This document shows, piece by piece, positions 1 through 10,276 of a DNA stretch of 64,000 nucleotides (its first letter is position 1; each line of letters opens with the position of its first letter). Below the pieces are notes generated by a model, which worked only from the letters and a program-made list of their open reading frames with translations, was not told where the DNA came from and did no database searches. The position numbers and the translations under genes are program-made. The stretch spans positions 1,078,879,001 to 1,078,943,000 of the forward strand of contig CM057453.1 of NCBI GenBank assembly GCA_016271365.2, read 5' to 3'. This stretch comes from Neoceratodus forsteri (taxonomy: Eukaryota; Chordata; Ceratodontiformes; Ceratodontidae).

Positions 1-1177
1 GGTGCACTTTTGATGATGACTGGACTTTCATTGTGAATTTGGTACCATGGTGAATATTGTATGTAATTTGGGGGAGCACTGTGTACCCCATGAATGCTTA
101 GGGGGTGATGATGTGTTACTGTACTGTTGTATTACTCATTGACATCCTTCTTTTCATATATATACATTATTCCTACCTCTAATTATTGACAGACTTACGA
201 ATTGATAAAGCTGCAATGCTATCATATGGGAATTATAATTTATTTAATGTTTATGTTTTTTTACCTGGCCCCTAAATGTTTTGTGGGGTATAGTGTGTCC
301 ATGTTATAGTACTCATTAAGACCTTTCTTTTGATAAGCTACAAATATTGATGGAGTTATTGTTTGTTAAATTTGAAAAGTGGGGAAAAAACTAAGTCCAA
401 ATTCCTTTTTTGTATGAGGAAATCTTTTTTTATGAGAATGGCATAATCTCACAAAAAAGATTCCTTCATACAAAAATAGAATGTGAAAAAAAGTTCCACA
501 ATTATTTTTTGTATAAAGGCAATCTTGTTTTGTAGAGCTGATTCTTGTTTTGTATGGCCAAACAAAAAAAGAAAATTGTCTCACAGAAGAAAAAGATTTT
601 TAAAAGTAGTAAAAACACATTTCTTGGTAATTTTTAAAAAAAGTAATTGCAGAATCTGCATAATGGGGTCCTGATTAGGAAGATACATGTATTGGTATCA
701 TTCCATGATATCATTTTTATGGGTTTTGAAAAAAAAATTATTTTGAAAAAAGATGGAAACAAGGTGGTGGCTATACAAAACACATTTTTTTCTCACAAAA
801 AAGATTCTTACCCATGTGAAACAGAATCCTTTTTCATATGGCACATTCTTTTTTCATATGAAACAGCTACCCAAAAGACTGTACTGAGCATGCTCAGAAC
901 TGAAATTTCAAGTCCTTGTAACTCTGAAATGGATTTCAGACCAAAATTCCAAAATTCCAAACTGTCTATATGCTAGGGGATGAAAAATTAAAAAAATCAT
1001 TTTTTTGCATCTGGATCTTGGAATTCACACATCTGACCAGAACAAAACATGGAACACCAAGAGACAATGCACTCGAAACCATGCATGCAAAATTTTGCAC
1101 AAATCTACTGAATGGTGGTTAAGCAATTAAAGTGCAATGTTAGGGGTTTAACATTAAACAGCCTACTAAACCTTAAC
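1..1177. other. AT-rich non-coding stretch with short foldback repeats
   Basis: No gene is recognisable. The sequence is AT-rich and re-uses short words such as CATACAAAAA, AAAGATTCC and their complements in both orientations. Small open frames here are translations of these A/T runs and resemble no protein family I know. The only defined structure is the inverted repeat at 403-481, listed separately. Confidence 0.6.
403..481. repeat. Imperfect inverted repeat (foldback)
   Basis: Arms at 403-437 and 447-481 are reverse complements over about 35 bp with a few mismatches, around a loop of about 9 bp. The related words recur at 780-870, which suggests a decayed family of short foldbacks. Confidence 0.6.
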
Positions 1178-1203
1178 TATAGTGGTGGTACTGCACCACT
1201 ATA
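1178..1203. repeat. Short perfect hairpin
   Basis: Two 10-bp arms, 1178-1187 and 1194-1203, are perfect reverse complements (TATAGTGGTG / CACCACTATA) around a 6-bp loop. There is no nearby gene, so a regulatory role cannot be supported. Confidence 0.5.
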
Positions 1204-2039
1204 ATAATCCCATTAAAAGGGGTTAAAATAACCTCCAATTTTTATCTTCAGTTTTATTCTTAACCTTTAGAGGTACTCTATTCAGTAAAAAAAAAACAAC
1301 TATAAATGGATAAAAGCACACTTAGTCATTATAACAATCATAATGCCATACATTCATCCACAGCATACAAACACATTTTGTATATAGCCCAAGGAGAGCC
1401 AGATCTGCTACCAGCCATATGGAGGTCAGTCAAGGTTAGTCCCCTAAGGTGCAACTTATTATGGTAGCTATTAGACACCTCACTCAGTGAATCAACAACA
1501 TGCCCAACATAAGGACAGGACCAAGTCCCAGGTACTGTAATAAGCCACAAACCGAAAGATAAAGATGCAGCACCAACTATTCTGTACCAGTCAGATATGA
1601 CAAATAACTACCACAAAGACCAAACTGAGCCATTCTATGCTACCTGTCAGAACCCTCCATTATAAGGAGGTATAAGGGGTACCCCCTGCAGTGCATACAG
1701 TTCTGCGCTCACATATCTAACTCCCCAAGCAATTACTCCCTACTGGACTGCACCCTGAGCATTAAATATAGGGCCTTGGGATTAGGTCTGTTCTCCAACA
1801 TCAAGCCATTTCATCCCATGCATAACCCAGAAATCAGTAATGGGCCTAAACCACATCTTGACTTCCTGACCCCAACACATGCTACAAGCAATCACTTACA
1901 GAGATGCTATTAGACCACACCAACTTGAGCACCATACAGACATTCCTGTGAATACAAGAACCATAGCATACAGGCACCTGCATGGACTTTCATCATGCCT
2001 TTAAAAAAGATGCATTACTTAATTATAGACACCAGCCTA
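1204..2039. other. Unassigned non-coding sequence
   Basis: I see no long frame, no transposon domain and no clear tandem repeat. A 70-codon reverse-strand frame at 1338-1550 has no recognisable motif and is probably chance. Confidence 0.5.
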
Positions 2040-2314
2040 AGCAATGTACTAATGAAACAAATACAGCACTCAAAGCTATAACTTTATTCTCAAGTCAATA
2101 AATACATTTAAAGATTTTATTGTGGAAAAATGGGAAACTGTTGACTAAAATTGATTAGCTCCCTGATGAAGACCGAGATTGGGTTGAAGACCTGGGGTGC
2201 AGAATTTTAGTAAAATGTTTCCCATTTTGCCACAATAAAATCTTTTAATTTATTTATTGACTCAAGAATGAAGCTATTGCTTTGAGTGCTGTATTTGATT
2301 CATTGTATATTGCT
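2040..2314. repeat. Long palindromic (foldback) element, about 98-bp arms
   Basis: The left arm (2040-2138) and right arm (2217-2314) are reverse complements over about 98 bp with roughly 85-90% identity by eye. Each arm carries an AATAAA-type word. The 78-bp loop holds CTGATGA at 2163-2169 followed by a potential short stem and GAAG at 2186-2189, which resembles a decayed hammerhead ribozyme core. No coding sequence lies inside. It could be a non-autonomous DNA element or two inverted copies of a retroelement end. Confidence 0.7.
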
Positions 2315-2789
2315 GGGTAGTCGCATCTTTACAGCATCACTCCCACCCCACTTTCTTTCTTCTTAACCAATCTACTAACCTCTATAAAGTGCCATGGTCA
2401 CTGATATCCTATGTCTTTTCCTGAAAAGATAAATCTAATTATGTGTACAAACATTTAAAAACAAAAAAAGAAATATATAAATAAAAATAAAATAAATAAA
2501 CTATTAAGTGTCTCAGTCTGGGGACCAGAAATTGTCAAGGACAGAGTTTGTTGAAACCCAAATATATTCTCTTCTGGCCTTTATTTCAATATTACATATT
2601 CAGCAGGAACTTTTAAAAAGTCTGCCTGTATAACTTCACAGGTAAGTATTTAAGAGAATTTTACATCAAATTAAGAAAACAGTTTCAGACCACACTCCAT
2701 GAGATGCCAATGGCCTATACAATGAAATTATAATTTATATTGGAATAAATGGACTGGCTACTTGCATGAATTACTCTGTACTCCCACTC
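2315..2789. other. Unassigned non-coding sequence
   Basis: This interval is AT-rich between the foldback element and the CR1-A fragment. It has an A-rich tract near 2455-2500 and no recognisable coding motif. Part of it could be the continuation of CR1-A, but I could not follow the reading frame below about 2800. Confidence 0.4.
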
Positions 2790-2799
2790 CTGGAGTTCA

Positions 2800-3330
2800 T
2801 TAATGGTTCCAAAAGATATATTCTACTCCCTTTCCTCTAAAGGTTCTTCAGCTTCTGAACACCTCTCTGGTGGGTGGGTGGGTCGATATCTTTTGTGGGT
2901 CCAGGCTTTTGCAACCCTCAATATTCGAGACTCCATGTTCCATTTAACGGGGTACTGTAACAGTTATCAATTACTAGTGTTTTTTTTATTAGGAATTTGG
3001 AGCTGAATCCATACTGATTCAGTAATTATGTTAGGATCACTGTTTACAGTAATCTCTATTCCTTCACAGATTTTTTGATGTACAAACAGACCCCTCCACC
3101 TTTTTTATCTGTTCTGTTTTCATAATACAGATTGAATCCCTCAATTTCTCTAAACCACAGGTTTGTTTCATCCCACCATGTCTCCATAATTCCTATAATG
3201 TCAATAGTATCTCTTTGTAACAGTAGTTCGAGTTCAGCGTTCTTTATTATATTAAAGCTGCATGCATTTATGAGTAAGATTTTGTATTCGGATATTCCCT
3301 GTAAATAATTTTTATAGTGAACCCCGTATC
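2800..3330 (-). pseudogene. CR1-A ORF2 relic: N-terminal AP-endonuclease piece
   Basis: Immediately after ORF1 on the reverse strand, the frames read an endonuclease/exonuclease/phosphatase-type start. There is an ETWWDETN segment near 3165-3190, GGGVCLYIKK near 3075-3100, and a YRPP-like segment near 2950. These match the endonuclease domain that nicks target DNA in CR1 LINEs. Stops and a shift interrupt it, and the trace is lost near 2800, before any reverse transcriptase motif. Confidence 0.7.
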
Positions 3331-3399
3331 TCCCATTTCCTAGTTTAAAGTCTAATTAATAACATTTGACATTTTCTTACCCAGCTGGTTACTACCATG

Positions 3400-4480
3400 T
3401 TTATTTAGATGTGAACCATCCCAACGATACAATCCAAAATCATTCTCAAATGTCTCTCAGTGCATTATGCATTTTAATCCTTGTTCCAAGGTACATTTCC
3501 TAAGACAATTGTTGACCTCTTTGACATTATTATTTTTGTAGCAGCTTGCTCTAGGGATGGGAGGTATCTTGGAATAACAAACTTGAGAACCCCATTTGTC
3601 AAGTTTGCTTTGAAGTGAGATAAATTCCTTTTTGATTTCCTTAATACTAGACCTGTGAATATTGTTTGTACCTATGTGTATTACCACCAATGTGTTAGGG
3701 CTGGCTGACCCTAATACCCTATCCACTTGACTACCAATATCAGAGATGGTAGCTCCCCAATAACTACTACAGGTACAGTTCAGTTTGTCAGTTGCATACT
3801 TTTTTGTCACAGTGCTTAATAATGGGATCTTCCAGTACAAATATTTGCCTAGGGTAAGTGTCAACTGTTTCTGCCTCACAAGAAGGGGTTTCTGTATTAG
3901 GTAGTGTAACGGTCTTAATTTCATTAGTACCATCAGTAGAATGGATTGTTTGAGTGGATGGAGGGTTCACCTCTGGCCATCCTGGCAACACATTATTTAC
4001 TGGGGTTGGATGTATTGGAACTTGAGCTGAATCAGTAATAGTATTAATGGTAGCTGTTATTTGGGTTGTGTGAGTGGACACTCCTGAACACCCTGGTAGT
4101 GAATCCAGTAAAGAGTATCTATTTGGTAACGGGATTTCTACTTTCTCTGGTGTTAGATGTTCATTGATTTCTCTCCTTTATCTTATTCTAGGTTGTACAA
4201 AAGACCAGTCTTTCTCAGCTGTTCTAGCCTCCTCTGTACTCTTCCTTTTGCCCAACCTTACATTGTTTATATTCTGGGATGAGGAATCATCTATTTGTTT
4301 GCTTAGTTTAGATTCCATATTTTTTGTGATATCTCTAAGTCATCAAGTCTAGTAAATAAACTATTAATTTCTTGTATAAGTTTAGCAACCAGTGTGCACT
4401 TCTTGCAAATTAATTCCCCTTTAATAACTTCATTTTTAATTATTAGGTACACGGAACATTTCATACATTTAAAACCCACA
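3400..4480 (-). pseudogene. CR1-A ORF1 relic: zinc-finger-like, coiled coil, GDSL/SGNH esterase
   Basis: The order on the reverse strand is: a Cys-pair segment near 4380-4460 (CMKC ... CKKC), a helical Leu-rich segment near 4280-4370, a Ser/Thr/Pro-rich linker at 3850-4080, then an SGNH hydrolase-like domain. The domain shows VVIHIGTNNI (block III, near 3675-3700) and WDGSHL (the Asp-x-x-His block, near 3410). The block I GDS is degraded to EDP near 3820. CR1 ORF1 proteins are known to carry an esterase domain, and this layout matches that family. A frame change near 3790-3930 and the lost GDS residues show it is inactive. Confidence 0.75.
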
Positions 4481-4572
4481 TCCCCATTCAGTGTAATAAT
4501 GGTATCGCATATGACTCAAAACATAAGGACCAGTGTGTATAGCAGTTAGTGGTAGTGCTAGAGTATTTTTTT

Positions 4573-4592
4573 TGTGTGTGTGTGTGTGTGTG
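4573..4592. repeat. (TG)n microsatellite
   Basis: Ten TG units follow a T-rich run. It lies in the probable 5' leader of CR1-A. Confidence 0.9.
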
Positions 4593-4929
4593 TTTTAATA
4601 CACATCTCACAAAACACAACACAGTGTATGAGACACAGATTAACAAGTAAGTGATATAGTCAATTCTATATTCAACAAGGTGTCTTTCCAATCAAACATA
4701 TAAGACTGACCTACAGCATTTCCTCCCTAGTACCCTCAGTCACTGTGGACACTTCTGACATTTGCTGACACACTTGTCTCAGCAAGCATCTCTGGACACG
4801 CTTGCCTGCATAAGCTCACACCACTCACTCTGTGAGTGGTATTTATAGGGTTTCCAGTTTAGGGATTGAGTGGGCCATCTCTCCACCCACTCATAACTTC
4901 CACCCAAACAGACAGTGCTGAATACTAAG
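4593..4929. other. Probable CR1-A leader or unassigned sequence with short hairpins
   Basis: No coding motif is visible. Two small inverted repeats around the word CCACTCA/GAGTGG lie between about 4825 and 4905. This may be the 5' untranslated region of CR1-A, but I have no second copy to confirm it. Confidence 0.35.
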
Positions 4930-5740
4930 TAAAATATCACCTCTAGGAAATGTGGACTTGCGGATATCTAAAACCAGTAATACCTAGTAAGGGATAACTC
5001 TGTGTCAGCTCCCCGAAAGACAGCAAATCTTGATTGTCATAATACAGTGCTGGAATGTGCAACCCCATTCTTTCCCATTGTTTAAAGGTTTGGTCTAGTT
5101 TACCTGGGAAAAAAGAATAATTTTGTGAAAGAGGTATAACCATAAATTGGGTAGCCAGAAGGATTTTACAGGTGAAAAGGTTTTGCCAACACGCTAAGGT
5201 GGCATTAGTGATGGGTTTGACAGTTAAATGAGCTGGAGGCTGGGAAGATAGGGTCAGGATAGCTCTGTATGGGTAAATGAGATCATCCTCTACCTTGTCC
5301 AGAATTTTCAAATGAGCATGATAAGATGGTGTTAGCCAGTTTAGGGCAGTGCAAAGCTGTGTTGTGGTCTGATACAACTCAAAATTGGGTAAGCACAAGC
5401 CACCCTTGTGTTTGGCTAACCGCATGGTGGCAAAGTAAGTCCTATGTTTCAAACTCCCCATTTGTATCTAGTGATCAATATATTCCACTTCTTAAAGATA
5501 GTGGGTTGGGGGTTGTAACATTTTCTGCTAAATAAAACACTTGAGGGAGAAGTATCATCTGACACTGTCGATCCATTGCATTAAAGAAAGCAGGATTGTA
5601 GACTAGGTCTTAAGATACTTGACAATTTACTTGGTTATGGGAGTATAGTTTAAAGTAACTAACTGGGTGAAATCCTTTGGAATAATAACATCTAGATATC
5701 TGAACAAATTTAAATTCCATTGTAGCATTTTGACAGTTGT
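4930..5740 (-). mobile_element. L1-D: fragment of an L1 ORF2 (post-RT region)
   Basis: The reverse strand reads L1 ORF2 sequence downstream of the reverse transcriptase core. It starts near 5700 with a FRYLDV-like segment, continues with a segment like QWIDSV, then has a 172-codon open frame at 4943-5461 with the L1 hallmark KGGLCLPNFELY near 5385-5420. Both ends are truncated: the RT palm, endonuclease and 3' tail are absent. The upper part has stops and shifts. Confidence 0.75.
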
Positions 5741-6109
5741 TATCAGCTTGGCTGTTTTACAATTCTAGCTTTGTAAAATCAGGTCATAAAAAGCCATTGA
5801 GTACCACACCACTCAGTAAGGTATACCATGATGCATACCATGAACAGGCCAGCTGGCAAAACACACTTGAAAACACCACCAGTTCATCTCTTTGGGCACT
5901 CCATGAGTACAATCTCACTGTCCTGAAAGTTTTAAGAATATTTTGAGTCTTTTATGTAACTCACTAAATGGACTATTGCCTTCTGCAGACAAAGCCAAAA
6001 GCACACACAGTTTTCTTTACATAAAAAAAACTAAATGATACATTCCAAGTAAAAGCTCAATAAGGAATTGAATAGCAGAACAGAGCAGCTGTGCATCTAT
6101 CGTGCTGCT
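5741..6109. other. Unassigned non-coding sequence
   Basis: Nothing recognisable lies between the truncated L1-D and CR1-B. A 69-codon forward frame at 5737-5946 shows no family motif. Confidence 0.4.
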
Positions 6110-6221
6110 CTACTCAGAGCTTCTTTGGTGTTCTAGAAGTCCATGTAAAGTAAATCCACTGCTTGTTCCTTACCCACTTCCCTGATTGCCTAATCAAGGA
6201 ACACTAATGGGTTGGTCTGAC

Positions 6222-6238
6222 AAGACCTCCCTGCCATG
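6222..6238. repeat. Left target-site duplication of SINE-A
   Basis: The 17-bp word AAGACCTCCCTGCCATG occurs here and again, identically, at 6739-6755, exactly bordering the SINE. Confidence 0.92.
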
Positions 6239-6738
6239 GCCGGCCTGGTGGCACAGAGGGCTGAGGTACTGAATGTCTCCCCTCGCAGCATGCCAGTGAC
6301 CTGAGTTCGGGAGTGAGCCTGGGTCATCGGAGGTCGGCATGGGGGGGATCAGGATGGAGTAGCCTCAAGGCAGCTCTCCTCTCTGGGGAGGTGGGGCAGC
6401 ATCCCTCACTCTCAGCTACCCCCTGGTGGAGGCCGAGGGGCTGTGCAAGCAAGGGTGCCAGTGATAGGCCAATAGGGGCAGGTGGAAGAGGGCCATTACC
6501 AGGGCTGTAAGGCACATGCGTGCCTCCACACACATGTGTCCTTCTCCTGATGTCCTCAGGTAAAAAGGGGAGAAAATTGGAAAAAAGCAGCCAGCAGCAG
6601 GATGGCATCTGACTCTCTGCAGGCACCGCTCCCAGACCGGGCATAAGGTAAGCCCCGGTAATTCCAAGGGATGGAGCTGGGGGAGTCGGTCAGATGGGGG
6701 CTGCATGGCGCAAGGAGAAACAGAATGGAGATAAAAAA
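6239..6738 (+). mobile_element. SINE-A: about 500-bp tRNA-headed SINE
   Basis: The head has an RNA polymerase III A-box-like TGGCACAGAGG near 6250 and a B-box-like GAGTTCGGGA near 6303-6312, as expected of a tRNA-derived promoter. The copy ends in an A-rich tail (ATAAAAAAAA) and is bounded by perfect 17-bp direct repeats, so it moved by LINE-style retrotransposition. The first 110-130 bp match the head of SINE-B (12885-13480). The bodies differ, so they are subfamilies or chimeras sharing one head. Open frames inside it are shadows. The partner LINE is unknown. Confidence 0.85.
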
Positions 6739-6755
6739 AAGACCTCCCTGCCATG
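6739..6755. repeat. Right target-site duplication of SINE-A
   Basis: Identical 17-bp partner of 6222-6238. CR1-B continues immediately after it. Confidence 0.92.
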
Positions 6756-7040
6756 ACCTCATGCTGCTTACTATCCTAGAGATGATTTCTCACCATGTAA
6801 TTGACTAGGTCCTCTTTGACTAGTGTCTCTATCAGTTTGCCCGTTGTGGAGGTAAGACTAGTGGATCTGTAGTTTCCCAGTTGCTCCTTGTCTATTCCCT
6901 TGTGGATTGGAACTATGTCACTATACTCCAGTCTTTCAGAACCACCCCTGATTGTAGTAAGCTATTGAATAGTCATGCCAGGGGTTTGATTATCTGTAAT
7001 GTCAGTTCCCTGTACACAAATCTGATGCATTCCATCTCGC

Positions 7041-7157
7041 AAATTGCAATTTTATTCATGAAGTGTGCAAAGACATCTTTCCAGTAGGCACCAGTGGGAC
7101 CCAAAGAACTCTGGTCAGTTTCACTCAAGGAATCAACAGGTAGTGACCACCACAGTA
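7041..7157 (-). repeat. Left inverted terminal copy of the PLE
   Basis: Its reverse complement aligns with 11668-11783, including the shared words TGGGTCCCACTGGTGCCT and AAAATTGCAATTT-type ends. Inverted 5' copies are a known feature of Penelope-like insertions. Confidence 0.8.
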
Positions 7158-7224
7158 CAACCCACATGTATAAACCTTCTTTTGTTGATTTTTTTGTGTT
7201 CTCTCTCCAGTTTTGTATTAAATA

Positions 7225-7800
7225 AAAATACGTTCCTTTTCCAGGGCCAACATTTTTTACAGATTAAGGGAAATGGTGATGGGGGCCCACATATGCCAGT
7301 CTTTATCTTGGCTTCTGGGAAAGGGATGTAATCTTTGATAGGAAGAGGAACCCCTTTTATGATTCCTTATATCTTTGGCACTGGTACATTGATGATGAGC
7401 TGATGGTGTGACAGGAGGGGGGAGGGTTGAACTCCAGGCATTCATAGTGTTTCTGGAGATGTCCAAACCTAATTTGAAATTCACTGTTCATTACATTTAC
7501 AATCATATACATTTCTTGGATTTGGACATCTCCAGAGTGGCAGATGGTACTATAGTAACTGACATTTATAGAAAACCAACAGACTGAAACATTTTGCTGC
7601 ATTCTAACAGTTGCCACCTCATCACACCATCCAAAACATCCCAAAATCACAATTTATGTGATATAGGAGACACACTGTTCTGCATTGTCAACTTACATTG
7701 AAAGAAGTGAAGAGTTGCAGGAACTCTTCTTATTACGGGGATATGGTCATTCATTAATAAGTGAGGTAAAGGAATCAGTGAAAAACATGACAAGGGAGGA
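7225..7800 (+). pseudogene. PLE reverse transcriptase relic (palm and C-terminal part)
   Basis: Across shifting forward frames one reads QIKG.A.G near 7260 (the PLE RT segment before the catalytic motif), LWHWYIDD with the catalytic YIDD intact at 7385-7396, SKPNLKFTVHY and HFLDLDISRV near 7460-7545, then TDIYRKPTD near 7560-7590, a very typical Penelope signature. A REDF-like end near 7795 meets the Rx-A insertion. The protein would copy RNA into DNA at the target site. It is inactivated by several frameshifts. Confidence 0.85.
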
Positions 7801-7804
7801 TTTT
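7792..7804. repeat. Left target-site duplication of Rx-A
   Basis: AAGGGAGGATTTT here pairs with AAGGGGGATCTTT at 10264-10276, similar apart from one indel and a substitution. The PLE reading frame resumes after the second copy. Confidence 0.55.
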
Positions 7805-10263
7805 ATTTATTTATGAATTTAAAAATGTCACCAGGAAGGCATGCTGATCAGGGCTGCTCATTTCCAGAAGCATCCTGGGGAGTGGGGGAGGAGGATTACA
7901 GTGACAGATACAGTTAAAGTAACAGCAACATAAAAGTGATATAAACAGCAATAATACAATTATATTTACATAAGGAAATAAAATATACAGGCATCCAGAT
8001 TGTTACAGAGGGTACAAACATTTGTGTAGAACATTTAAACTGCCTAGCTAAAGTTGTCATTTGCTGAGAAAGGCTAGTAGCTAGCTGACCATAACATTGG
8101 AAGGGAACCTAGCTATAGTAGCTTTGGGTAGGACTTGGGAGGTGAAGTATAATAAATTGGAAATTATGAGGTTAGGAAGAATAGAGAGGATTTAGACTAT
8201 TGTGAGGAGGATAAATGTGGTCAGGAGCAGGTTGGGAAGGTGTAATCACATAAAATGGAGGAAACTGATGAGGGTGAGGATGCGTTACAGATGGAGGGGA
8301 AGAGAGTTCCACAGCTTAGGCCAGTGAAATGAGAAGGCAGATTGTCCGGTGGATGAGGTTCTGTGGGGGATAGCAAGGGATCTGGGGTCTATGTTTCTGA
8401 GGGAGTATGTGCATTGAGTTGAGTGGGGATAGAGATCGAAGAGGTGAGATAGGAGGGGAGAGTTCCAGACCAGAATTTGACCATGTAACTAGCAGTTTGG
8501 GACAGGTATCTGGACTCCAGAAAAGGGAGGGGGAGGATGAGGGCTTTAAACTGATCATAGTGATGAGTACAAGGGGGCAGGTTAGAACAAAGCAACAGAA
8601 GGAATTAAAAAGTGTGTCCAATCTGGCCAGTGTAGATTTTGGTGTGGCACTGTAGACTGTATCAGCATTGTCAAAGATAGGGAGAATCATTGTCTGCACA
8701 ATTGCATGGCATGCTGTTGGTGGAATGCAATCCCTGTTTCTGTATAAAGCACCAAGCTTGGGGTGCAGATTCTTTTGGATTGCATTCACATGTGCCAAAA
8801 AGTCCAAGCGGTGGTCTAGCCAGACCCCCAGGTATCTGAGGTAGGTAATGTTTTCAATAGGTGTACCATCCAGGGTGTGGAAGGTGAGGGGGGGAGGTTA
8901 GCTAGCCTCTGCCTAGTGCCGAAGGACATAGAGACAGTCTTTTTAGTGTTCAGGAACAGCTGGTTGGATGGGAAACATAACTGAACCCTACTGAAGTCCT
9001 GTTGCAGCCTAACCTTCAAATTAGTATGGGAAGTACTAAAGATGTAAGTGAATTTCAGAAGAAGAGCAGACTGTAGGGAGGTCATTTAGAAAGATTGAAA
9101 ATAAGATTGGGCTAAGTACTGAGCCCTGAGGGACTCCAGTGTTGATGGGGAGGGGAGAGGGTGGAGCCAATCTTGACAGATTGAGACCTGCCTGTTAGGT
9201 AGGATTGAAACCATGCTGTGGTTGAAGTGGATACCCCAGTGGTCATGAGTTTTTGGAGGAGAAGGGGAGTGCAATACAGTGTTGAAGGCCTTTGACAAGT
9301 TGACAAATATTGCTGAGGTGACATGTCCCTGATCCATATTGGTGAGTATAGAGTCAATGAGTTATATGAGAGAGGCACTGATAGAGTGGGACTTGCGGAA
9401 GCCAGACTGGAAAGGGACGAAGAAGGAGCCTGAGTGAAGATTGGGAGTAAGCTAAAAGAGAACAATGTGCTCCTGGAGCTTAGCTAGAATAGGGAGTAGT
9501 GAGATTGGATGACAGTTTCCAGAGATTGCTATTCACCACCTATAGGGAGAGGAAAAACTGTATAGAGTTTCTAGTTTGAAGGAACTCAGGTAAGAGTGAA
9601 AAATAAGTTTAGAACTGTAGCCGGGGGGGGGGTTAAATAGCAGAGGTGGAGAGATAGAGCAGAGCGGTCTGAGGTCCAGCCCATCTGGGCTCTTGCCTTT
9701 CCTGAGGTTCAAGGCAAGGGGAGCCTTGTGGGCATCATTTGGAGAGATGAATGAAAAAAAGAAAAAAGTGGAGGTGGTAATTGGGTTTGGTGTGGGAAGG
9801 GAGTTGTGAGTGGAATTGGATGTAGATGGAGGGAGAGTGGTTAGAAGTGAGGATGCGCAAGAAGTGCAGAAAGTGTTGAAGGTCGATGCTACAGATGGAG
9901 GGTCAGATAGTGTGGAATTGTTATGCATGAGGAAAGGTCTGGGAGGGGTAAAGTGGGGGGAGAGAAGGTATTGGAGAAGGAGAGTATGGGACCCAGATGA
10001 CTTGTGGGCCTTCCAAGCATGATCATGAGCTTGCATGCAGGCCAGCAGTTCTGCGTTAACCCAGGGAAGGTGAGATCATCTGACTCTGGTGAGTTTAGGA
10101 GGAGCGTGTTGACCCCATATTCCCAGAAACTTGGTCTGAAAATATCCAAGGGCTGTATCATTAGAGGATGCTGTTGAGATGGGTGACCAATCAGTTTGGG
10201 TTAGATCACCTCAGGAGAGGGGTGAGATTTAGTGAATGAAATGAGCATAATGAGGGATTATTT
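7805..10263 (-). mobile_element. Rx-A: Rex1/L2-like LINE inserted in the PLE
   Basis: The reverse strand reads a Jockey-superfamily reverse transcriptase, with a TTTA-rich 3' tail at the low-coordinate end (from 7805). Traces include SGSHTLLLQYLLSP near 9950-10000, RKGKSPDGLD near 9680-9715, AIFVNLSKAFNTV near 9280-9320 (first catalytic region), WFQSYLTGRSQSVKIG near 9170-9215, and LNTKKTVSMSFG near 8920-8960. The catalytic YADD region is degraded. It is 5'-truncated, lacking the endonuclease. The clade (Rex1/Babar versus L2) is not certain by eye. Confidence 0.75.
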
Positions 10264-10276
10264 AAGGGGGATCTTT
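10264..10276. repeat. Right target-site duplication of Rx-A
   Basis: Imperfect partner of 7792-7804. PLE sequence continues from here. Confidence 0.55.

Larger units (their letters stand above)
2790..4500 (-). mobile_element. CR1-A: 5' part of a CR1-clade LINE
   Basis: Reading the reverse strand from about 4500 downward gives CR1 ORF1 and then the beginning of ORF2, in the canonical order. Most of ORF2 (the reverse transcriptase) is missing, so the copy lost its 3' half by deletion or rearrangement. This is the opposite of the usual 5' truncation of LINEs. Frames are broken by several stops and shifts. The region from 4500 to 4930 may include its 5' untranslated leader. Confidence 0.8.
6110..7020 (-). 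mobile_element. CR1-B: CR1 reverse transcriptase fragment split by a SINE
   Basis: The reverse strand from about 7010 reads RT motifs: IVPIHKG, then LGNYRSTSLTSTTGKLIE near 6830-6890, then QHEVMAGRSCQTN, which runs across the SINE insertion once one TSD copy is removed. It ends in a YMDF segment (the degraded first catalytic motif) near 6140. Two parts, about 6756-7010 and 6110-6238, are separated by SINE-A. No intact frame remains. Confidence 0.75.

Noticed and set aside
366..976. Overlapping small frames of 60-110 codons in the AT-rich left end
   Set aside because: They lie on both strands over the same A/T-rich foldback words, giving Phe/Lys-rich peptides with no domain. Composition explains them.
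6245..6330. A tRNA gene
   Set aside because: The pol III A- and B-box-like words are there, but the B box is degraded, no clean cloverleaf can be drawn, and the segment heads an A-tailed element with target duplications. It is a SINE head.
6313..6762. Several forward and reverse frames of 65-112 codons
   Set aside because: They lie in SINE-A and its flank. The Pro/Leu-rich peptides reflect GC-rich SINE sequence.
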